Shown piece by piece: positions 1-9,075 of a stretch of 64,000 nucleotides of DNA. The stretch's first letter is position 1; the number at the start of each line of letters is the position of its first letter. The stretch covers positions 1-64,000 of the forward strand of contig NZ_KQ958176.1 in the NCBI RefSeq assembly GCF_001546855.1. The letters are read 5' to 3'. The notes below the pieces were generated by a model. That model was not told the DNA's origin. It did no database searches and worked only from the letters and a program-made list of their open reading frames with translations. The position numbers were made by a program, and so were the translations under genes. The DNA is from Megasphaera sp. MJR8396C (GTDB lineage Bacteria; Bacillota; Negativicutes; Veillonellales; Megasphaeraceae).

Positions 1-24
1 ACCACCAGTTAAACTGGTGGTTTT
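1..24. terminator. Hairpin terminator at window edge
   Basis: A ten-base inverted repeat (ACCACCAGTT/AACTGGTGGT) is followed by TTTT on the plus strand. It could end a plus-strand gene lying before the window. It could also end exodeoxyribonuclease III on the minus strand, but the flanking bases needed to decide are outside the window. Confidence 0.6.
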
Positions 25-41
25 GATTGTCATTATATACT

Positions 42-797
42 TTATTTTATTGTCAAGCCGACGGGGCAGTGGTCGCTGCCGAGGATGTCGGTGTAAATCG
101 ATGCCGATTCCAACCGGTCGTCGAGGTCGGTCGTGGTCAGGAAGTAGTCGATGCGCCATCCGGCGTTGTTCTGACGGGCCCTAAAGCGGTAGCTCCACCA
201 CGAATAGACGCCTTCCGTGTCGGGGTAGAAGTGACGCCAGGTATCGGTGAACCCGGCCGCTAAGAGGTCGGTCATCTTCTGCCGTTCTTCGTCGGAGAAG
301 CCGGCGTTCTTGCGGTTGGTCTTGGGGTTCTTGAGGTCGATTTCCTGGTGGGCGACGTTGAGGTCGCCGCAGACGATGACCGGTTTTTCCTGGTGGAGGG
401 TCAGGAGGTAGTCTTTAAAATCGTCTTCCCACTGCATGCGGTAGGGCAGGCGGGCTAGTTCGCTCTGGGAATTGGGCGTGTAGCAGGTGACGAAGAAGTA
501 ATCGTCGAATTCGAGGGTGATGAGGCGCCCTTCGTGGTCGTGTTCGTCCTTATCCATGCCGTAGCGGACGGACAGGGGCTTGATGCGGGTGAAGATCGCC
601 GTGCCGCTGTAACCCTTGCGGTCGGCGTAGTTCCAATATTGTTCGTAGCCCGGAAGGTCGATATCGATCTGACCTTCTTGGAGCTTCGTTTCCTGAAGGC
701 AGAAGAGATCGGCGTCGAGGTCGTTGAATGTATCTAAGAATCCTTTTTTCATGACGGCCCGCAGGCCGTTGACGTTCCAAGAGATAAACTTTGTCAT
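42..797 (-). CDS. xth: Exodeoxyribonuclease III
   Basis: AP endonuclease and 3'-5' exonuclease of the EEP superfamily, acting in cytoplasmic base excision repair: it nicks DNA at abasic sites and clears blocked 3' ends. The 251 residues are the usual family length. Visible motifs are ISWNVNGLRA at the N terminus, CLQETK with the metal-binding Glu, CGDLNVAHQEIDL, and the C-terminal RIDYFL and GSDHCPVGL carrying the catalytic Asp and His. The ATG at 797 is chosen because AAAGGTGG ends five bases before it. An in-frame GTG nine bases upstream lies inside that ribosome-binding site. The gene is divergent from pgm and probably transcribed alone. Confidence 0.95.
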   Translation of the reverse strand: MTKFISWNVNGLRAVMKKGFLDTFNDLDADLFCLQETKLQEGQIDIDLPGYEQYWNYADRKGYSGTAIFTRIKPLSVRYGMDKDEHDHEGRLITLEFDDYFFVTCYTPNSQSELARLPYRMQWEDDFKDYLLTLHQEKPVIVCGDLNVAHQEIDLKNPKTNRKNAGFSDEERQKMTDLLAAGFTDTWRHFYPDTEGVYSWWSYRFRARQNNAGWRIDYFLTTTDLDDRLESASIYTDILGSDHCPVGLTIK

Positions 798-999
798 AAA
801 AACCACCTTTCTTTTTCAGATATCCTCGATGATAAGCCATTTTTATCTAGGATAATGATGCGTTTTTTGTTATAATGAAAACAAACGAATTGCCGCGATG
901 AGATGCTGTGATGACAGTATCCGCAAGGATATTGGCAGCACTCTTTCTTATTGTATAAAATCGTTGAATCCTTGTCAAAATAATAAAGCAGGTGATAGT

Positions 1000-2637
1000 A
1001 TGGCAGTACATGAATTAGCAGGAACGAAAGTAAGACCTGAAGACTATATCGACTTGGACGCCATGACGAGGGCGTATCATTCGATTCATCCGGACGCAGC
1101 CGATCCCCATCAGCAGGTGCGCTTCGGGACGTCAGGCCATCGGGGACAGGCCCAAAGCGGCAGCTTTACGGCAGACCACGTCGCAGCCATTACCCAGGCC
1201 GTTTGTAATTTCCGCCAGGAGTTTGGTGCCGACGGACCGTTGTTTGTCGGAGCCGACACCCATTATTTGTCAAAACTGGCTTTTGAAACGGTCTTATCGG
1301 TCCTTGCGGCCAATAAGGTCACGGCCTATGTCGATGCCGACGGGGATTTTGTCCCGACGCCGTCGGTGTCACGGGCGATCCTGCGCTTTAATGACCATCG
1401 GAAGGAACACGTAGCCGACGGCCTGATCCTGACGCCGTCCCACAATCCTCCGGAACACGGCGGCATCAAATACAACCCGACGACGGGGGGACCGGCCGGC
1501 TCCGAGATGACCAAGGCCATTGAAACCGAAGCCAACCGCCTGTTGGCCGGACACAATAAGGACGTCCAGATGATTCCTTATGAAGAAGCGGCTCAGAGCG
1601 ATTTTGTCGTCCCTTATGATTATAAGGGATTATATGTGGCTGAACTGGCGTCCATCCTCGATATGGAAGCTATCCGCGATGCCAATCTGCCCATTTTGGT
1701 CAATGCCCTCGGCGGTTCGGGCATGAATTACTGGCACCGTATTTCCGAACGCTACCATTTGAACCTGTCTTTTGTCAACGATACCTACGATCCGCAGTTC
1801 ACCTTTATGAATTACGACCACGACGGCAAGGTCCGCATGGACTGCTCGTCGGCGTACGTCATGTCGGCCGTTACCGGTCAGGCTGCCGACTACCGCCTCA
1901 TTTTGGCCAACGACCCGGACTACGACCGCTTCGGCATCGTCTGCGGCACCGACGGCATGATTACGGCCAACGCCTTTTTGACCGTCGCCGCTCACTACCT
2001 CATGACCCATCGCCATTTTGAAGGCCTGGGCATTGCCAAAACTGTCGTCACGACGGATATGCTGGCCCGGGCGGCTAAGAAGCTCGGCGTACCGCTTTAT
2101 GAAGTCCCCGTCGGCTTTAAGTATTTCGGGCCCCTTTATGAAGAAGGGAAAATCGCTTTCTCCGGCGAAGAAAGTGCCGGCGCCTCCTTCATCGCTAAAG
2201 ACGGCAGCGTCTGGACGACCGATAAGGACGGCATCATCCTCTGCCTGTTGGCTGCGGAAATCTACGCCGTTACGGGAAAATCGCCGCTGGCTTACTATGA
2301 GGAACTCTGTGCTGAACTAGGCCGGCCTTACACCGTCCGCAGCGACGCCCCGGCAACGCTTGAAGAAAAGGACAAGATCAGCTCCTTGACGGAAAAGGAC
2401 GTCACCGAAAAGAATCTCTGCGGCAGTCCCATTACGGCTGTCCTGTCCCGTTCGCCTTACGGCAATTCGGCCATTGGCGGCGTCAAGATCACGACCGATG
2501 ACGGCTGGGTAGCAGCCCGCCCGTCGGGAACGGAAGACATGTATAAGCTCTATGCCGAAAGCTTCGTCTCTGAGGAACAGGCCGGAAAGCTGCTGGAAGA
2601 AGGCAAGGCCCTCATCAGCAAAGCCTTGGGTGCATAA
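1000..2637 (+). CDS. pgm: Phosphoglucomutase (alpha-D-glucose specific)
   Basis: Interconverts glucose 1-phosphate and glucose 6-phosphate, linking glycolysis to UDP-glucose and polysaccharide synthesis. All family signatures are present in order: FGTSGHRG, the phosphoserine loop TPSHNPPEHGG, the metal loop DPDYDRFG, the sugar-binding GEESAG and the C-terminal phosphate site RPSGTE. The 545 residues match the E. coli-type enzyme (about 546). The reading frame stays open upstream to 898, but the ATG at 1000 has AGCAGGTGA before it and starts where the family normally starts. A TATAAT at 871-876 may be the promoter, with no good -35 box. A second phosphohexomutase of a different subfamily lies at the far end of the window. 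Confidence 0.95.
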   Translation: MAVHELAGTKVRPEDYIDLDAMTRAYHSIHPDAADPHQQVRFGTSGHRGQAQSGSFTADHVAAITQAVCNFRQEFGADGPLFVGADTHYLSKLAFETVLSVLAANKVTAYVDADGDFVPTPSVSRAILRFNDHRKEHVADGLILTPSHNPPEHGGIKYNPTTGGPAGSEMTKAIETEANRLLAGHNKDVQMIPYEEAAQSDFVVPYDYKGLYVAELASILDMEAIRDANLPILVNALGGSGMNYWHRISERYHLNLSFVNDTYDPQFTFMNYDHDGKVRMDCSSAYVMSAVTGQAADYRLILANDPDYDRFGIVCGTDGMITANAFLTVAAHYLMTHRHFEGLGIAKTVVTTDMLARAAKKLGVPLYEVPVGFKYFGPLYEEGKIAFSGEESAGASFIAKDGSVWTTDKDGIILCLLAAEIYAVTGKSPLAYYEELCAELGRPYTVRSDAPATLEEKDKISSLTEKDVTEKNLCGSPITAVLSRSPYGNSAIGGVKITTDDGWVAARPSGTEDMYKLYAESFVSEEQAGKLLEEGKALISKALGA

Positions 2638-2725
2638 ATTTTCTTTTCAAAGCGAAACGATTTGCTCGATTTTAGGATAATGAGGTCTTTTCATGGGCCG
2701 AAAGTGGCATTTACTGCGTTACCTG

Positions 2726-2734
2726 TGCTATAAT
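2726..2734 (+). promoter_or_regulatory. Extended -10 promoter for the ACT/UPF0210 pair
   Basis: TGCTATAAT is an extended -10 element 38 bases before the GTG start of the ACT-domain gene. There is no convincing -35 box, which is common for extended -10 promoters. Confidence 0.5.
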
Positions 2735-2772
2735 GGGGGAGCGTAGAATCTAACTCAAAGGGGTGGGCAGCT

Positions 2773-3045
2773 GTGAAAGTTGTAATCACGGTAGTCGGCG
2801 TGGACCGCACAGGTATCATCGCCGCCGTCAGCCAGATCATGGCGGAACATAAGGTCAATATACTGACGATCAATCAGGTTATTTTAGAAGGTATCTTTAA
2901 TATGGCTATGATTGTCGATATGGACTCTGCGGATATTGATTTAGATACTCTTCAGGATTTGCTCAAGCAGAAGGGTGAAGCCCTCGGCGTCGAAATCAGA
3001 GCTCAGAACCAGGCCATTTTTGACGCCATGCATCGTGTGGGCTAA
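2773..3045 (+). CDS. ACT-domain protein (UPF0237 family)
   Basis: A 90-residue protein that is a single ACT domain, the small ligand-binding fold that usually senses amino acids. The N-terminal [20 protein letters not shown] is the beta-alpha opening typical of the family. It starts with GTG at 2773, preceded by AAAGGGGTGGG. Only 11 bases separate it from the next gene, so the two are surely co-transcribed. The same pairing of a lone ACT protein with a UPF0210 protein occurs in many Firmicutes, which suggests a regulator and its enzyme partner. The ligand is unknown. Confidence 0.85.
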   Translation: MKVVITVVGVDRTGIIAAVSQIMAEHKVNILTINQVILEGIFNMAMIVDMDSADIDLDTLQDLLKQKGEALGVEIRAQNQAIFDAMHRVG

Positions 3046-3056
3046 GGAGAGGGACT

Positions 3057-4415
3057 ATGCTGACAATCCATGACGTACTTGAAACGAATCAGATGATTCA
3101 AAAGAACAACCTTGACGTCCGCACGATTACCATGGGCATCAGTCTCCTCGACTGCTGTGCCAGCGACGGCAAGACGTTGTGCAACAATATTTACGATAAG
3201 ATCACGCGCTACGGAGAACACCTGGTAGAGACCGGGGAAGCCATTTCCCGCGAATACGGTGTACCGATCATCAATAAGCGCGTGTCCGTTACGCCCATCA
3301 GCCTCGTCGCCGGGGCCAGCGATATGACCAGTTACGTCGATATCGCCCGGACCCTGGATAAGGCGGCTAAGACGATCGGCATCAACTTTATCGGCGGCTT
3401 TTCGGCCCTCGTCGAACGGGGCATGAGCAAGGGCGACCGGATCCTCATCGATTCCATCGCCGAAAGCCTGGCCGTGACCGATCTCGTCTGCAGCTCTGTC
3501 GCCGTCGGCTCGACCAAGGCCGGCATCAACATGGATGCCGTCGCCGAAATGGGGCGAGTCTTTAAGGATTTGGCTGAACGGACGAAGGAACAGGACGCCT
3601 TAGGCTGCGCCAAACTGGTCGTCTTTTCCAATGCCGTTGAAGACAATCCCTTCATGGCCGGCGCCTTCCACGGCGTCACCAACGGCGACTCCTGCATCAG
3701 TGTCGGCGTCAGCGGTCCCGGCGTCGTAAAAGTAGCCCTGGAACACGTCAAGGGCGAGCCTTTCGACGTCGTTGCCGAAACGATTAAAAAGACGGCCTTT
3801 AAGATTACCCGTGTCGGCCAATTGGTCGCCATGGAAGCATCGAGACGCCTCAACATGCCTTTTGGCATCATCGACTTGTCCCTGGCTCCGACGCCGGCTG
3901 TCGGTGACAGCGTCGCTTCGATCCTCGAAGAAATGGGCCTTGAAAGCTGCGGTGCCTGTGGTACGACGGCAGCCCTGGCCCTCTTAAATGACGCCGTCAA
4001 GAAGGGCGGCCTCATGGCTTCGTCCCGCGTCGGTGGCCTGTCAGGCGCCTTCATTCCGGTCAGCGAAGACAAGGGCATGCTCGAAGCCGTTGGCCGCGGC
4101 AGCCTGAGCCTTGAAAAGCTCGAAGCCATGACTTGCGTCTGCTCCGTCGGCCTCGATATGATCGCCATCCCCGGTGATACACCGGCGTCGACCATTTCGG
4201 CTATCATCGCCGATGAAGCCGCTATCGGCATGATCAATAACAAGACGACGGCCGTCCGCGTCATTCCCGTACCGGGTAAGGGCGTCGGCGACAACGTCGA
4301 GTTTGGCGGCCTTCTCGGCCATTGCCAGATTATCAATGTCAATAAATATAAGTCAGATGAATTCATTGCCCGCGGCGGCCGTATCCCGGCGCCCATGCGC
4401 AGTCTGACCAACTGA
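3057..4415 (+). CDS. UPF0210 (DUF711, PFL-like) family protein
   Basis: A 452-residue soluble protein of the conserved UPF0210/DUF711 family, described as structurally related to pyruvate formate-lyase-like folds but without an established reaction. Recognisable stretches are [20 protein letters not shown] near the N terminus, [20 protein letters not shown] in the middle, and [19 protein letters not shown] and [16 protein letters not shown] towards the C terminus. Length is normal for the family. It is the second gene of a two-gene unit with the ACT-domain protein. I assign no function beyond the family name. Confidence 0.85.
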   Translation: MLTIHDVLETNQMIQKNNLDVRTITMGISLLDCCASDGKTLCNNIYDKITRYGEHLVETGEAISREYGVPIINKRVSVTPISLVAGASDMTSYVDIARTLDKAAKTIGINFIGGFSALVERGMSKGDRILIDSIAESLAVTDLVCSSVAVGSTKAGINMDAVAEMGRVFKDLAERTKEQDALGCAKLVVFSNAVEDNPFMAGAFHGVTNGDSCISVGVSGPGVVKVALEHVKGEPFDVVAETIKKTAFKITRVGQLVAMEASRRLNMPFGIIDLSLAPTPAVGDSVASILEEMGLESCGACGTTAALALLNDAVKKGGLMASSRVGGLSGAFIPVSEDKGMLEAVGRGSLSLEKLEAMTCVCSVGLDMIAIPGDTPASTISAIIADEAAIGMINNKTTAVRVIPVPGKGVGDNVEFGGLLGHCQIINVNKYKSDEFIARGGRIPAPMRSLTN

Positions 4416-4445
4416 TGATAGATTAACGGAAAGTAGGCGTGTGTT

Positions 4446-5483
4446 GTGCTCCAATATGTTGTACCCTTTATCATTGCCTTGGTGGTGTCTTACCTGTTGA
4501 CGCCGGGCGTCAAGAAGGTAGCCATCAAGGTCGGTGCCGTGGACAGGCCTAATGCAAGAAAGGTACATACTCATGTCATCCCGCGGCTCGGCGGGCTGGC
4601 CATCTATATCGGCTTTATGGCAGCCGTCTTGTTCTGCGTGCCCCTGCACCATGAACTCATCGGGATGCTCCTGGGCTGTACGGCCATCGTCGCCATCGGC
4701 ATTTGGGACGATATCTGCAACATCCCGGCCCGGGTCAAGCTCGTCGGTCAGATTGCCGCGGCCTGTATTCCCGTGGCCTTCGGCATTCAAATCGAATGGC
4801 TGACCAATCCCTTTGGGGATATCCTGGTCCTGCCGGAAGTCATTGCTGTGCCGCTGACAATCTTTTGGATCATCGGCTTTACCAACACGGTGAACCTCAT
4901 CGACGGACTGGACGGACTGGCTGCCGGCGTGGCCTTCATCGCCTCGATTTCGATGTTCCTCTTGGCGGTAAACCTCAACCAATTCCTGCCGGCCCTCATT
5001 ATCGTGTCTATGGCCGGCGCAGCCCTGGGATTTTTGCAGTACAACTTTAACCCTGCTAAAATCTTCATGGGCGATACGGGGAGCATGCTCCTCGGATATA
5101 CCTTAGCCGTCTCGGCCGTTCTCGGCCTGGTCAAGACGGCGGCGACGGTGGCCCTGGTCGTGCCCATCATCGCCTTAGGGCTTCCTATTCTCGATACGAC
5201 CTTCGCCATCATCCGACGCCGGATGAGCGGCGTTCCCATATTTCAGCCGGATAAGGGCCACCTGCACCATCGTCTCCTGGCCCTGGGTATGACACAGAAG
5301 CAAGCCGTACTGATCATGTATTTTGTCAGCATGATCTTAGGCATCGTCGCCCTCTTCGTAGCCAATGTAAGCTATCAGACGGGGATCGTGACTGTCTTGG
5401 TCGTTCTTGCCGTTATCATCTACTCGGCAAAGCGCATCGGCATACTGCGTAAATCAACGACCGATTCGACCCGCAAACCATGA
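4446..5483 (+). CDS. wecA: Undecaprenyl-phosphate GlcNAc-1-phosphate transferase (TagO/WecA family)
   Basis: Polytopic membrane enzyme that transfers a sugar 1-phosphate from its UDP form onto undecaprenyl phosphate, the first step of lipid-linked surface polymer synthesis. The 345 residues contain about ten to eleven hydrophobic segments. The family loops DRPNARKVHTHVIPRLGG, NLIDGLDGLAAG, GDTGSMLLGY and GHLHHRLLALG are all present, including the catalytic aspartates. Translation probably begins at GTG 4446 behind GGAAAG. The next gene makes UDP-ManNAc from UDP-GlcNAc, so the two genes feed the same surface glycan. Whether this is a teichoic acid-like or an outer-membrane polymer cannot be told here. 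Confidence 0.9.
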   Translation: MLQYVVPFIIALVVSYLLTPGVKKVAIKVGAVDRPNARKVHTHVIPRLGGLAIYIGFMAAVLFCVPLHHELIGMLLGCTAIVAIGIWDDICNIPARVKLVGQIAAACIPVAFGIQIEWLTNPFGDILVLPEVIAVPLTIFWIIGFTNTVNLIDGLDGLAAGVAFIASISMFLLAVNLNQFLPALIIVSMAGAALGFLQYNFNPAKIFMGDTGSMLLGYTLAVSAVLGLVKTAATVALVVPIIALGLPILDTTFAIIRRRMSGVPIFQPDKGHLHHRLLALGMTQKQAVLIMYFVSMILGIVALFVANVSYQTGIVTVLVVLAVIIYSAKRIGILRKSTTDSTRKP

Positions 5484-5523
5484 CGGGGAGAATCGGTTCG
5501 TCATATAAGGAGGAATTTGTATT

Positions 5524-6675
5524 ATGATCAAGGTAATGACTGTATTCGGCACGCGGCCGGAGGCGATTAAAATGGCACCGGTCGTCAAGGAATTACAGAA
5601 ACATGCCGACAGCATTGAGACGGTCGTTGCCGTCACGGCCCAGCATCGTCAGATGCTCGACCAGGTCTTGGAGTTGTTCCGGATTACGCCGGATTACGAC
5701 CTGGACATCATGGCCAAGGGCCAGACCTTGTACGATATTACGACGAAGTCGCTCCTGGGCCTCAAGGACGTCCTGGCCAAAGAACAACCGGATCTGGTCC
5801 TCGTTCACGGTGATACGACGACGACCTTTGCCGGTGCCCTGGCTTCGTATTATCAGCAGATCCCCGTCGGCCACGTCGAAGCCGGCCTTCGGACAGGGGA
5901 TATATACTCGCCGTTCCCGGAAGAGATGAACCGCAAGCTCACTGGGGCCATGGCGTCCATTCACTTTGCACCGACCTCGACGGCACGGGACAATCTCCTT
6001 CGTGAAAATGTAAATCCATCTCAGATTTATGTAACCGGGAATACTGTCATCGACGCCTTGATGACGACCGTGGCCGGCGACTATGATTTCGGCGATCAGT
6101 TGAAGTCCGTCGACTTCAAAAACCACCGGGTCATCTTACTTACGACCCACCGCCGGGAAAACCTGGGCGAACCCATGCGCCACATCTATAAGGCCTTGCG
6201 CCGGATCATCGAAGAGATTCCCGATACGGAAATCGTCTTTCCCGTCCACCGCAACCCCAAGGTGCGCAAAGTCGTCGAAGATGAACTGTCCGGCGTCGAT
6301 CGGATCCACCTCATCGATCCCATGGAATATGAACCCTTTGCCAATCTCATGAGCCTCAGCTATCTGGTGCTGACCGATTCCGGCGGCATCCAGGAAGAAG
6401 CGCCGTCTCTGGGAAAACCGGTTCTGGTCCTGCGCAATACGACGGAACGGCCGGAAGCCGTTGAAGCCGGTACGGTCCGCCTCATCGGCACCCATAAGGA
6501 CGTCGTCTATGCCGAAACGAAGCGTCTTTTGACCGACAAGGCCGCTTATGACGCCATGAGCAACGCCGTCAACCCCTATGGCGACGGCCAGGCATCGCGG
6601 CGCATCGTCGAAGCCATTCTCCATGTTTTTGCCGGTAACGAAGCCGTTCCGGACGACTTCAGCCGTTCAAAATAA
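5524..6675 (+). CDS. wecB: UDP-N-acetylglucosamine 2-epimerase (non-hydrolysing)
   Basis: Converts UDP-GlcNAc to UDP-ManNAc in the cytoplasm for surface glycan synthesis. The 383 residues carry the GT-B-like epimerase motifs GTRPEAIKMAPV at the N terminus, HGDTTTTFAGALASYY, GHVEAGLRTG, the EMNRKLTG region, and DSGGIQEEAPSLGKP with the UDP-binding Glu near residue 290. A strong AAGGAGG sits just upstream of ATG 5524. The gene follows wecA by 40 bases and is probably in the same transcript. It lies upstream of the ATP synthase operon, which has its own promoter. Confidence 0.95.
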   Translation: MIKVMTVFGTRPEAIKMAPVVKELQKHADSIETVVAVTAQHRQMLDQVLELFRITPDYDLDIMAKGQTLYDITTKSLLGLKDVLAKEQPDLVLVHGDTTTTFAGALASYYQQIPVGHVEAGLRTGDIYSPFPEEMNRKLTGAMASIHFAPTSTARDNLLRENVNPSQIYVTGNTVIDALMTTVAGDYDFGDQLKSVDFKNHRVILLTTHRRENLGEPMRHIYKALRRIIEEIPDTEIVFPVHRNPKVRKVVEDELSGVDRIHLIDPMEYEPFANLMSLSYLVLTDSGGIQEEAPSLGKPVLVLRNTTERPEAVEAGTVRLIGTHKDVVYAETKRLLTDKAAYDAMSNAVNPYGDGQASRRIVEAILHVFAGNEAVPDDFSRSK

Positions 6676-6734
6676 ATCTCAGTTATATTGAGAATAGTTT
6701 TTAGCTATATACTCATTTTTTCTTTCATTTTGTG

Positions 6735-6763
6735 TTGATTTTCCCGTTTTTCCGTGCTAAAAT
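6735..6763 (+). promoter_or_regulatory. Sigma-70-type promoter of the ATP synthase operon
   Basis: TTGATT (6735-6740) and TAAAAT (6758-6763) are separated by exactly 17 bases in an AT-rich gap between wecB and atpZ. The leader to the first start codon is about 80 bases. Confidence 0.75.
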
Positions 6764-6850
6764 AAGCAATAATCGCGGCTAAACGTAGGTTTTCTATGCG
6801 CACCGTGGTTGTGGAAAGACTGCTATCGCCTGAGCAGGAGTGTGTATGCT

Positions 6851-7129
6851 ATGAGAAAAAAGAATGATTCTCACAGTGACCAAGGGAATTCTATGAGGCT
6901 CCTGGACATCGTGGCCATCGCCGGCTCGCTCGGCTTGTCGCTCTTTGTCTGCATCTGCGTTGGCGTCGCCATCGGCCGTTTTATCGATGTCTACACGGGC
7001 ACATCGCCGTGGGGCTTGATCCTATTTTCGCTGATCGGTGCCGTTTCCGGGTTTTGGACGCTTTACAAAAAAGCTGTGTCCTATGAACGGGATGAATCCC
7101 GCCGGAATCGTTCGTCATCGAGGCGGTGA
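6851..7129 (+). CDS. atpZ: ATP synthase accessory protein AtpZ
   Basis: A 92-residue membrane protein of the AtpZ/AtpI-like family that begins many Firmicute ATP synthase operons and is thought to help c-ring assembly or carry divalent cations. A charged N terminus is followed by two hydrophobic segments, one around LSLFVCICVGVAIGRFI and one around WGLILFSLIGAVSGFW, and then a basic tail. The ATG at 6851 has AGGAG ten bases upstream. A second ATG at 6893, behind AAGGGAA, is an alternative start. Confidence 0.75.
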   Translation: MRKKNDSHSDQGNSMRLLDIVAIAGSLGLSLFVCICVGVAIGRFIDVYTGTSPWGLILFSLIGAVSGFWTLYKKAVSYERDESRRNRSSSRR

Positions 7130-7150
7130 GAAGCGCGGAGGGTGGAGTCT

Positions 7151-7519
7151 ATGGAAGCTTTTTACACCTATGTAAAGGCAACAATTTGCAAACTCATTGG
7201 TTTTACATGTATCGTCACCGCTGTCCTGTTATTGGGCGGGTGGTGGCAGTACATAAGTGGCTGGTGTATCGGCAGCGGCTTGAACATCGTGTATTTCTTC
7301 ATGCTCAGCAGCCGTTCGGTACGGGCCTTGAAACTGCCGCCAGAGCAGGCGGCGGCATTCATCCGCGGCGGTGCCGTGTTCCGGCTGATTTTCGTCTGCC
7401 TGGCCGTCATCGTGATCCTGCAGTTCCCGTCCATTTCGCTGGGAGCTGCCTTGGCCGGTATCTTTTCATACCGTGTCCTGATCTTTGCAGATGTGTTGAC
7501 CGCACGCTTCAGACGGTAA
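7151..7519 (+). CDS. atpI: ATP synthase protein I
   Basis: A 122-residue integral membrane protein with four predicted hydrophobic segments, matching the AtpI-type assembly factor encoded just before subunit a in bacterial F-ATPase operons. AtpI helps the c-ring form. Sequence conservation in this family is low, so the call rests on position, size and topology. The ATG at 7151 is preceded by GGAGGGTGGAG. An in-frame GTG three codons upstream falls in that ribosome-binding site. Confidence 0.75.
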   Translation: MEAFYTYVKATICKLIGFTCIVTAVLLLGGWWQYISGWCIGSGLNIVYFFMLSSRSVRALKLPPEQAAAFIRGGAVFRLIFVCLAVIVILQFPSISLGAALAGIFSYRVLIFADVLTARFRR

Positions 7520-7538
7520 AGGAAAGGAGGTATTGCGT

Positions 7539-8210
7539 ATGGAATTACATGCAGGGCATCATGTGGTCGTTCAGCTTCTGGGTCTGAATGTCAACCTGGA
7601 TACGCTGATGATGACCTGGCTCGTTGCAGCGCTGGTCATCATCGTCACCGTCTCTGCCACAAGGGGACGTTCCCTCGTCCCGTCGGGCCTGCAGAATGCC
7701 ATGGAAATGGTCATCGAATCCCTCCTCGACCAGTTCAGGGAAACGTTGGGACCGAAATACGGCCAAGTCGTATCGGTCTTATTGACCATGTTCTTATTCA
7801 TCCTGTTCGCCAACGAATTGGGCATGATTCCGAATCCGGAAATCCTGGCTTCGCCGACGAATGACTTGAATACGACTGTCGCCCTGGCACTGGTATCTTC
7901 GTTTATGGTCCATTTTATGGCCTTGAAGAACCAGGGGTTCAAAAAACATTTCAAACACTTCTTTAAACCCTTTGCGCCATTTGTTATCATCAATTTGATG
8001 GAAGAAATTACCAAACCGTTAACGTTGGCCTTCCGTCTATTTGGCAATATCCTGGCCGGGGAAATTTTGTTGGAAGTCCTGTACTTCCTGGTGCCTATCG
8101 GGATTCCGATCATCTGGCTGCTGTTCAGCCTGGTCATCGGCCTCATTCAGGCATTTATCTTTACGATCCTGACCACGTCGTATCTGGCTCCGTCTTTTGC
8201 AGACGACTAA
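7539..8210 (+). CDS. atpB: ATP synthase subunit a
   Basis: Membrane stator subunit that forms the two ion half-channels against the c-ring. At 223 residues it is a compact Firmicute-type subunit. The conserved block EEITKPLTLAFRLFGNILAGE contains the essential stator arginine (in AFRLFGN). FANELGMIP and a final helix with GLIQAFIFTILTTSYL are also typical. AAAGGAGG lies eight bases before ATG 7539. The next gene encodes its rotor partner, subunit c. Confidence 0.95.
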   Translation: MELHAGHHVVVQLLGLNVNLDTLMMTWLVAALVIIVTVSATRGRSLVPSGLQNAMEMVIESLLDQFRETLGPKYGQVVSVLLTMFLFILFANELGMIPNPEILASPTNDLNTTVALALVSSFMVHFMALKNQGFKKHFKHFFKPFAPFVIINLMEEITKPLTLAFRLFGNILAGEILLEVLYFLVPIGIPIIWLLFSLVIGLIQAFIFTILTTSYLAPSFADD

Positions 8211-8276
8211 TCGTGCCGGATACTGTTTGACACTGAAAATTTCATCTTACTCACAGAAACTAGGAGGTTATTTATT

Positions 8277-8534
8277 ATGGAAAAAGCTATCGTTTTGGCA
8301 CTGTCCGCTTTTGGTGCATGCTTGGGTATTGGTTTGGCAGCTCTCGGCGCTGCTATCGGTGACGGCCACGCCGCATCGAAAATGCTTGAAGGTACGGCTC
8401 GTCAGCCTGAAATGGGCGGCAAACTCTTGGTCAACATGCTTATCTCCATCGGCTTGATCGAATCCATGCCGATTATCGCAGCTGTCATCTCCATCGTATT
8501 GGTATTTGCCAATCCGTTCGTCAGCCTGCTTTAA
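8277..8534 (+). CDS. atpE: ATP synthase subunit c
   Basis: The 85-residue hairpin of two membrane helices that oligomerises into the rotor ring. The polar loop ARQPE lies at residues 41-45 and the ion-binding glutamate is E62, followed by S63. Helix 1 carries an aspartate (D29) in GAAIGDGHAA, at the position equivalent to Gln32 of the Na+-binding Ilyobacter tartaricus subunit. The site therefore has two carboxylates. The Thr and Tyr that complete the classical Na+ site correspond here to M64 and I67. Coupling ion is undecided. AGGAGG precedes the ATG. Confidence 0.97.
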   Translation: MEKAIVLALSAFGACLGIGLAALGAAIGDGHAASKMLEGTARQPEMGGKLLVNMLISIGLIESMPIIAAVISIVLVFANPFVSLL

Positions 8535-8573
8535 TCTAAGTGATTCTACTATACAGCCGGGGAGGGAAGTACA

Positions 8574-9071
8574 TTGGTTAGTATTAATGGTACCTTGCTG
8601 TTCCAGTTTATCAACTTCTTCGTCTTAGTTGCTATTTTGGCGAAGTTCGCTTACAAACCGCTGCTCAAAGTGCTGGAAGACCGCCGCAATAAGATTGCCT
8701 CCGATCTCAGCGATGCAGCTAAAGCCAAGGAAACGGCTGAAAAGATGAGAGCCGACTATGAAGCTCAAATCCGCGATGCCCGTGCAGAAGCGCAGGCCAT
8801 CGTCGACAAAGCTGTAAAACAGGCCGATAAGGAAGCACAGGCCCAGCTCGAAGCCATTCGCGATCAGATCGCCCGGGAAAAACAGATTGCCCAGGCTGAA
8901 ATCGCCAATGAACGGGAAGCGGCTATCCGGGAAATGCGTAAGGAAGTAGTCAATCTGTCGATGGCTGTGGCAGAAAAACTGCTCAAGAAAAATATCGATT
9001 CTGATATGAACGCGAAACTCGTAGCCGACTGCATTGACCAGATCCAGACGCATCGCGTAAAGGGGAACTGA
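8574..9071 (+). CDS. atpF: ATP synthase subunit b
   Basis: Peripheral stalk subunit of 165 residues: one N-terminal membrane helix (residues about 5-25, FQFINFFVLVAILAKF) followed by a long, highly charged helix that dimerises and reaches up to the delta subunit. The start is an unusual TTG at 8574, with GGGGAGGG seven bases upstream; no ATG or GTG fits. It lies 39 bases after atpE and 4 bases before atpH. Confidence 0.92.
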   Translation: MVSINGTLLFQFINFFVLVAILAKFAYKPLLKVLEDRRNKIASDLSDAAKAKETAEKMRADYEAQIRDARAEAQAIVDKAVKQADKEAQAQLEAIRDQIAREKQIAQAEIANEREAAIREMRKEVVNLSMAVAEKLLKKNIDSDMNAKLVADCIDQIQTHRVKGN

Positions 9072-9075
9072 TCTT

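Noticed and set aside
898-999. N-terminal extension of phosphoglucomutase
   Set aside because: The frame is open but the residues are not family-like, and a good ribosome-binding site precedes ATG 1000.
3332-4474. Long open frame on the minus strand (380 codons) opposite the UPF0210 gene
   Set aside because: It mirrors a well-recognised family protein on the other strand, has no ribosome-binding site, and its composition is that of an antisense shadow in GC-rich DNA.
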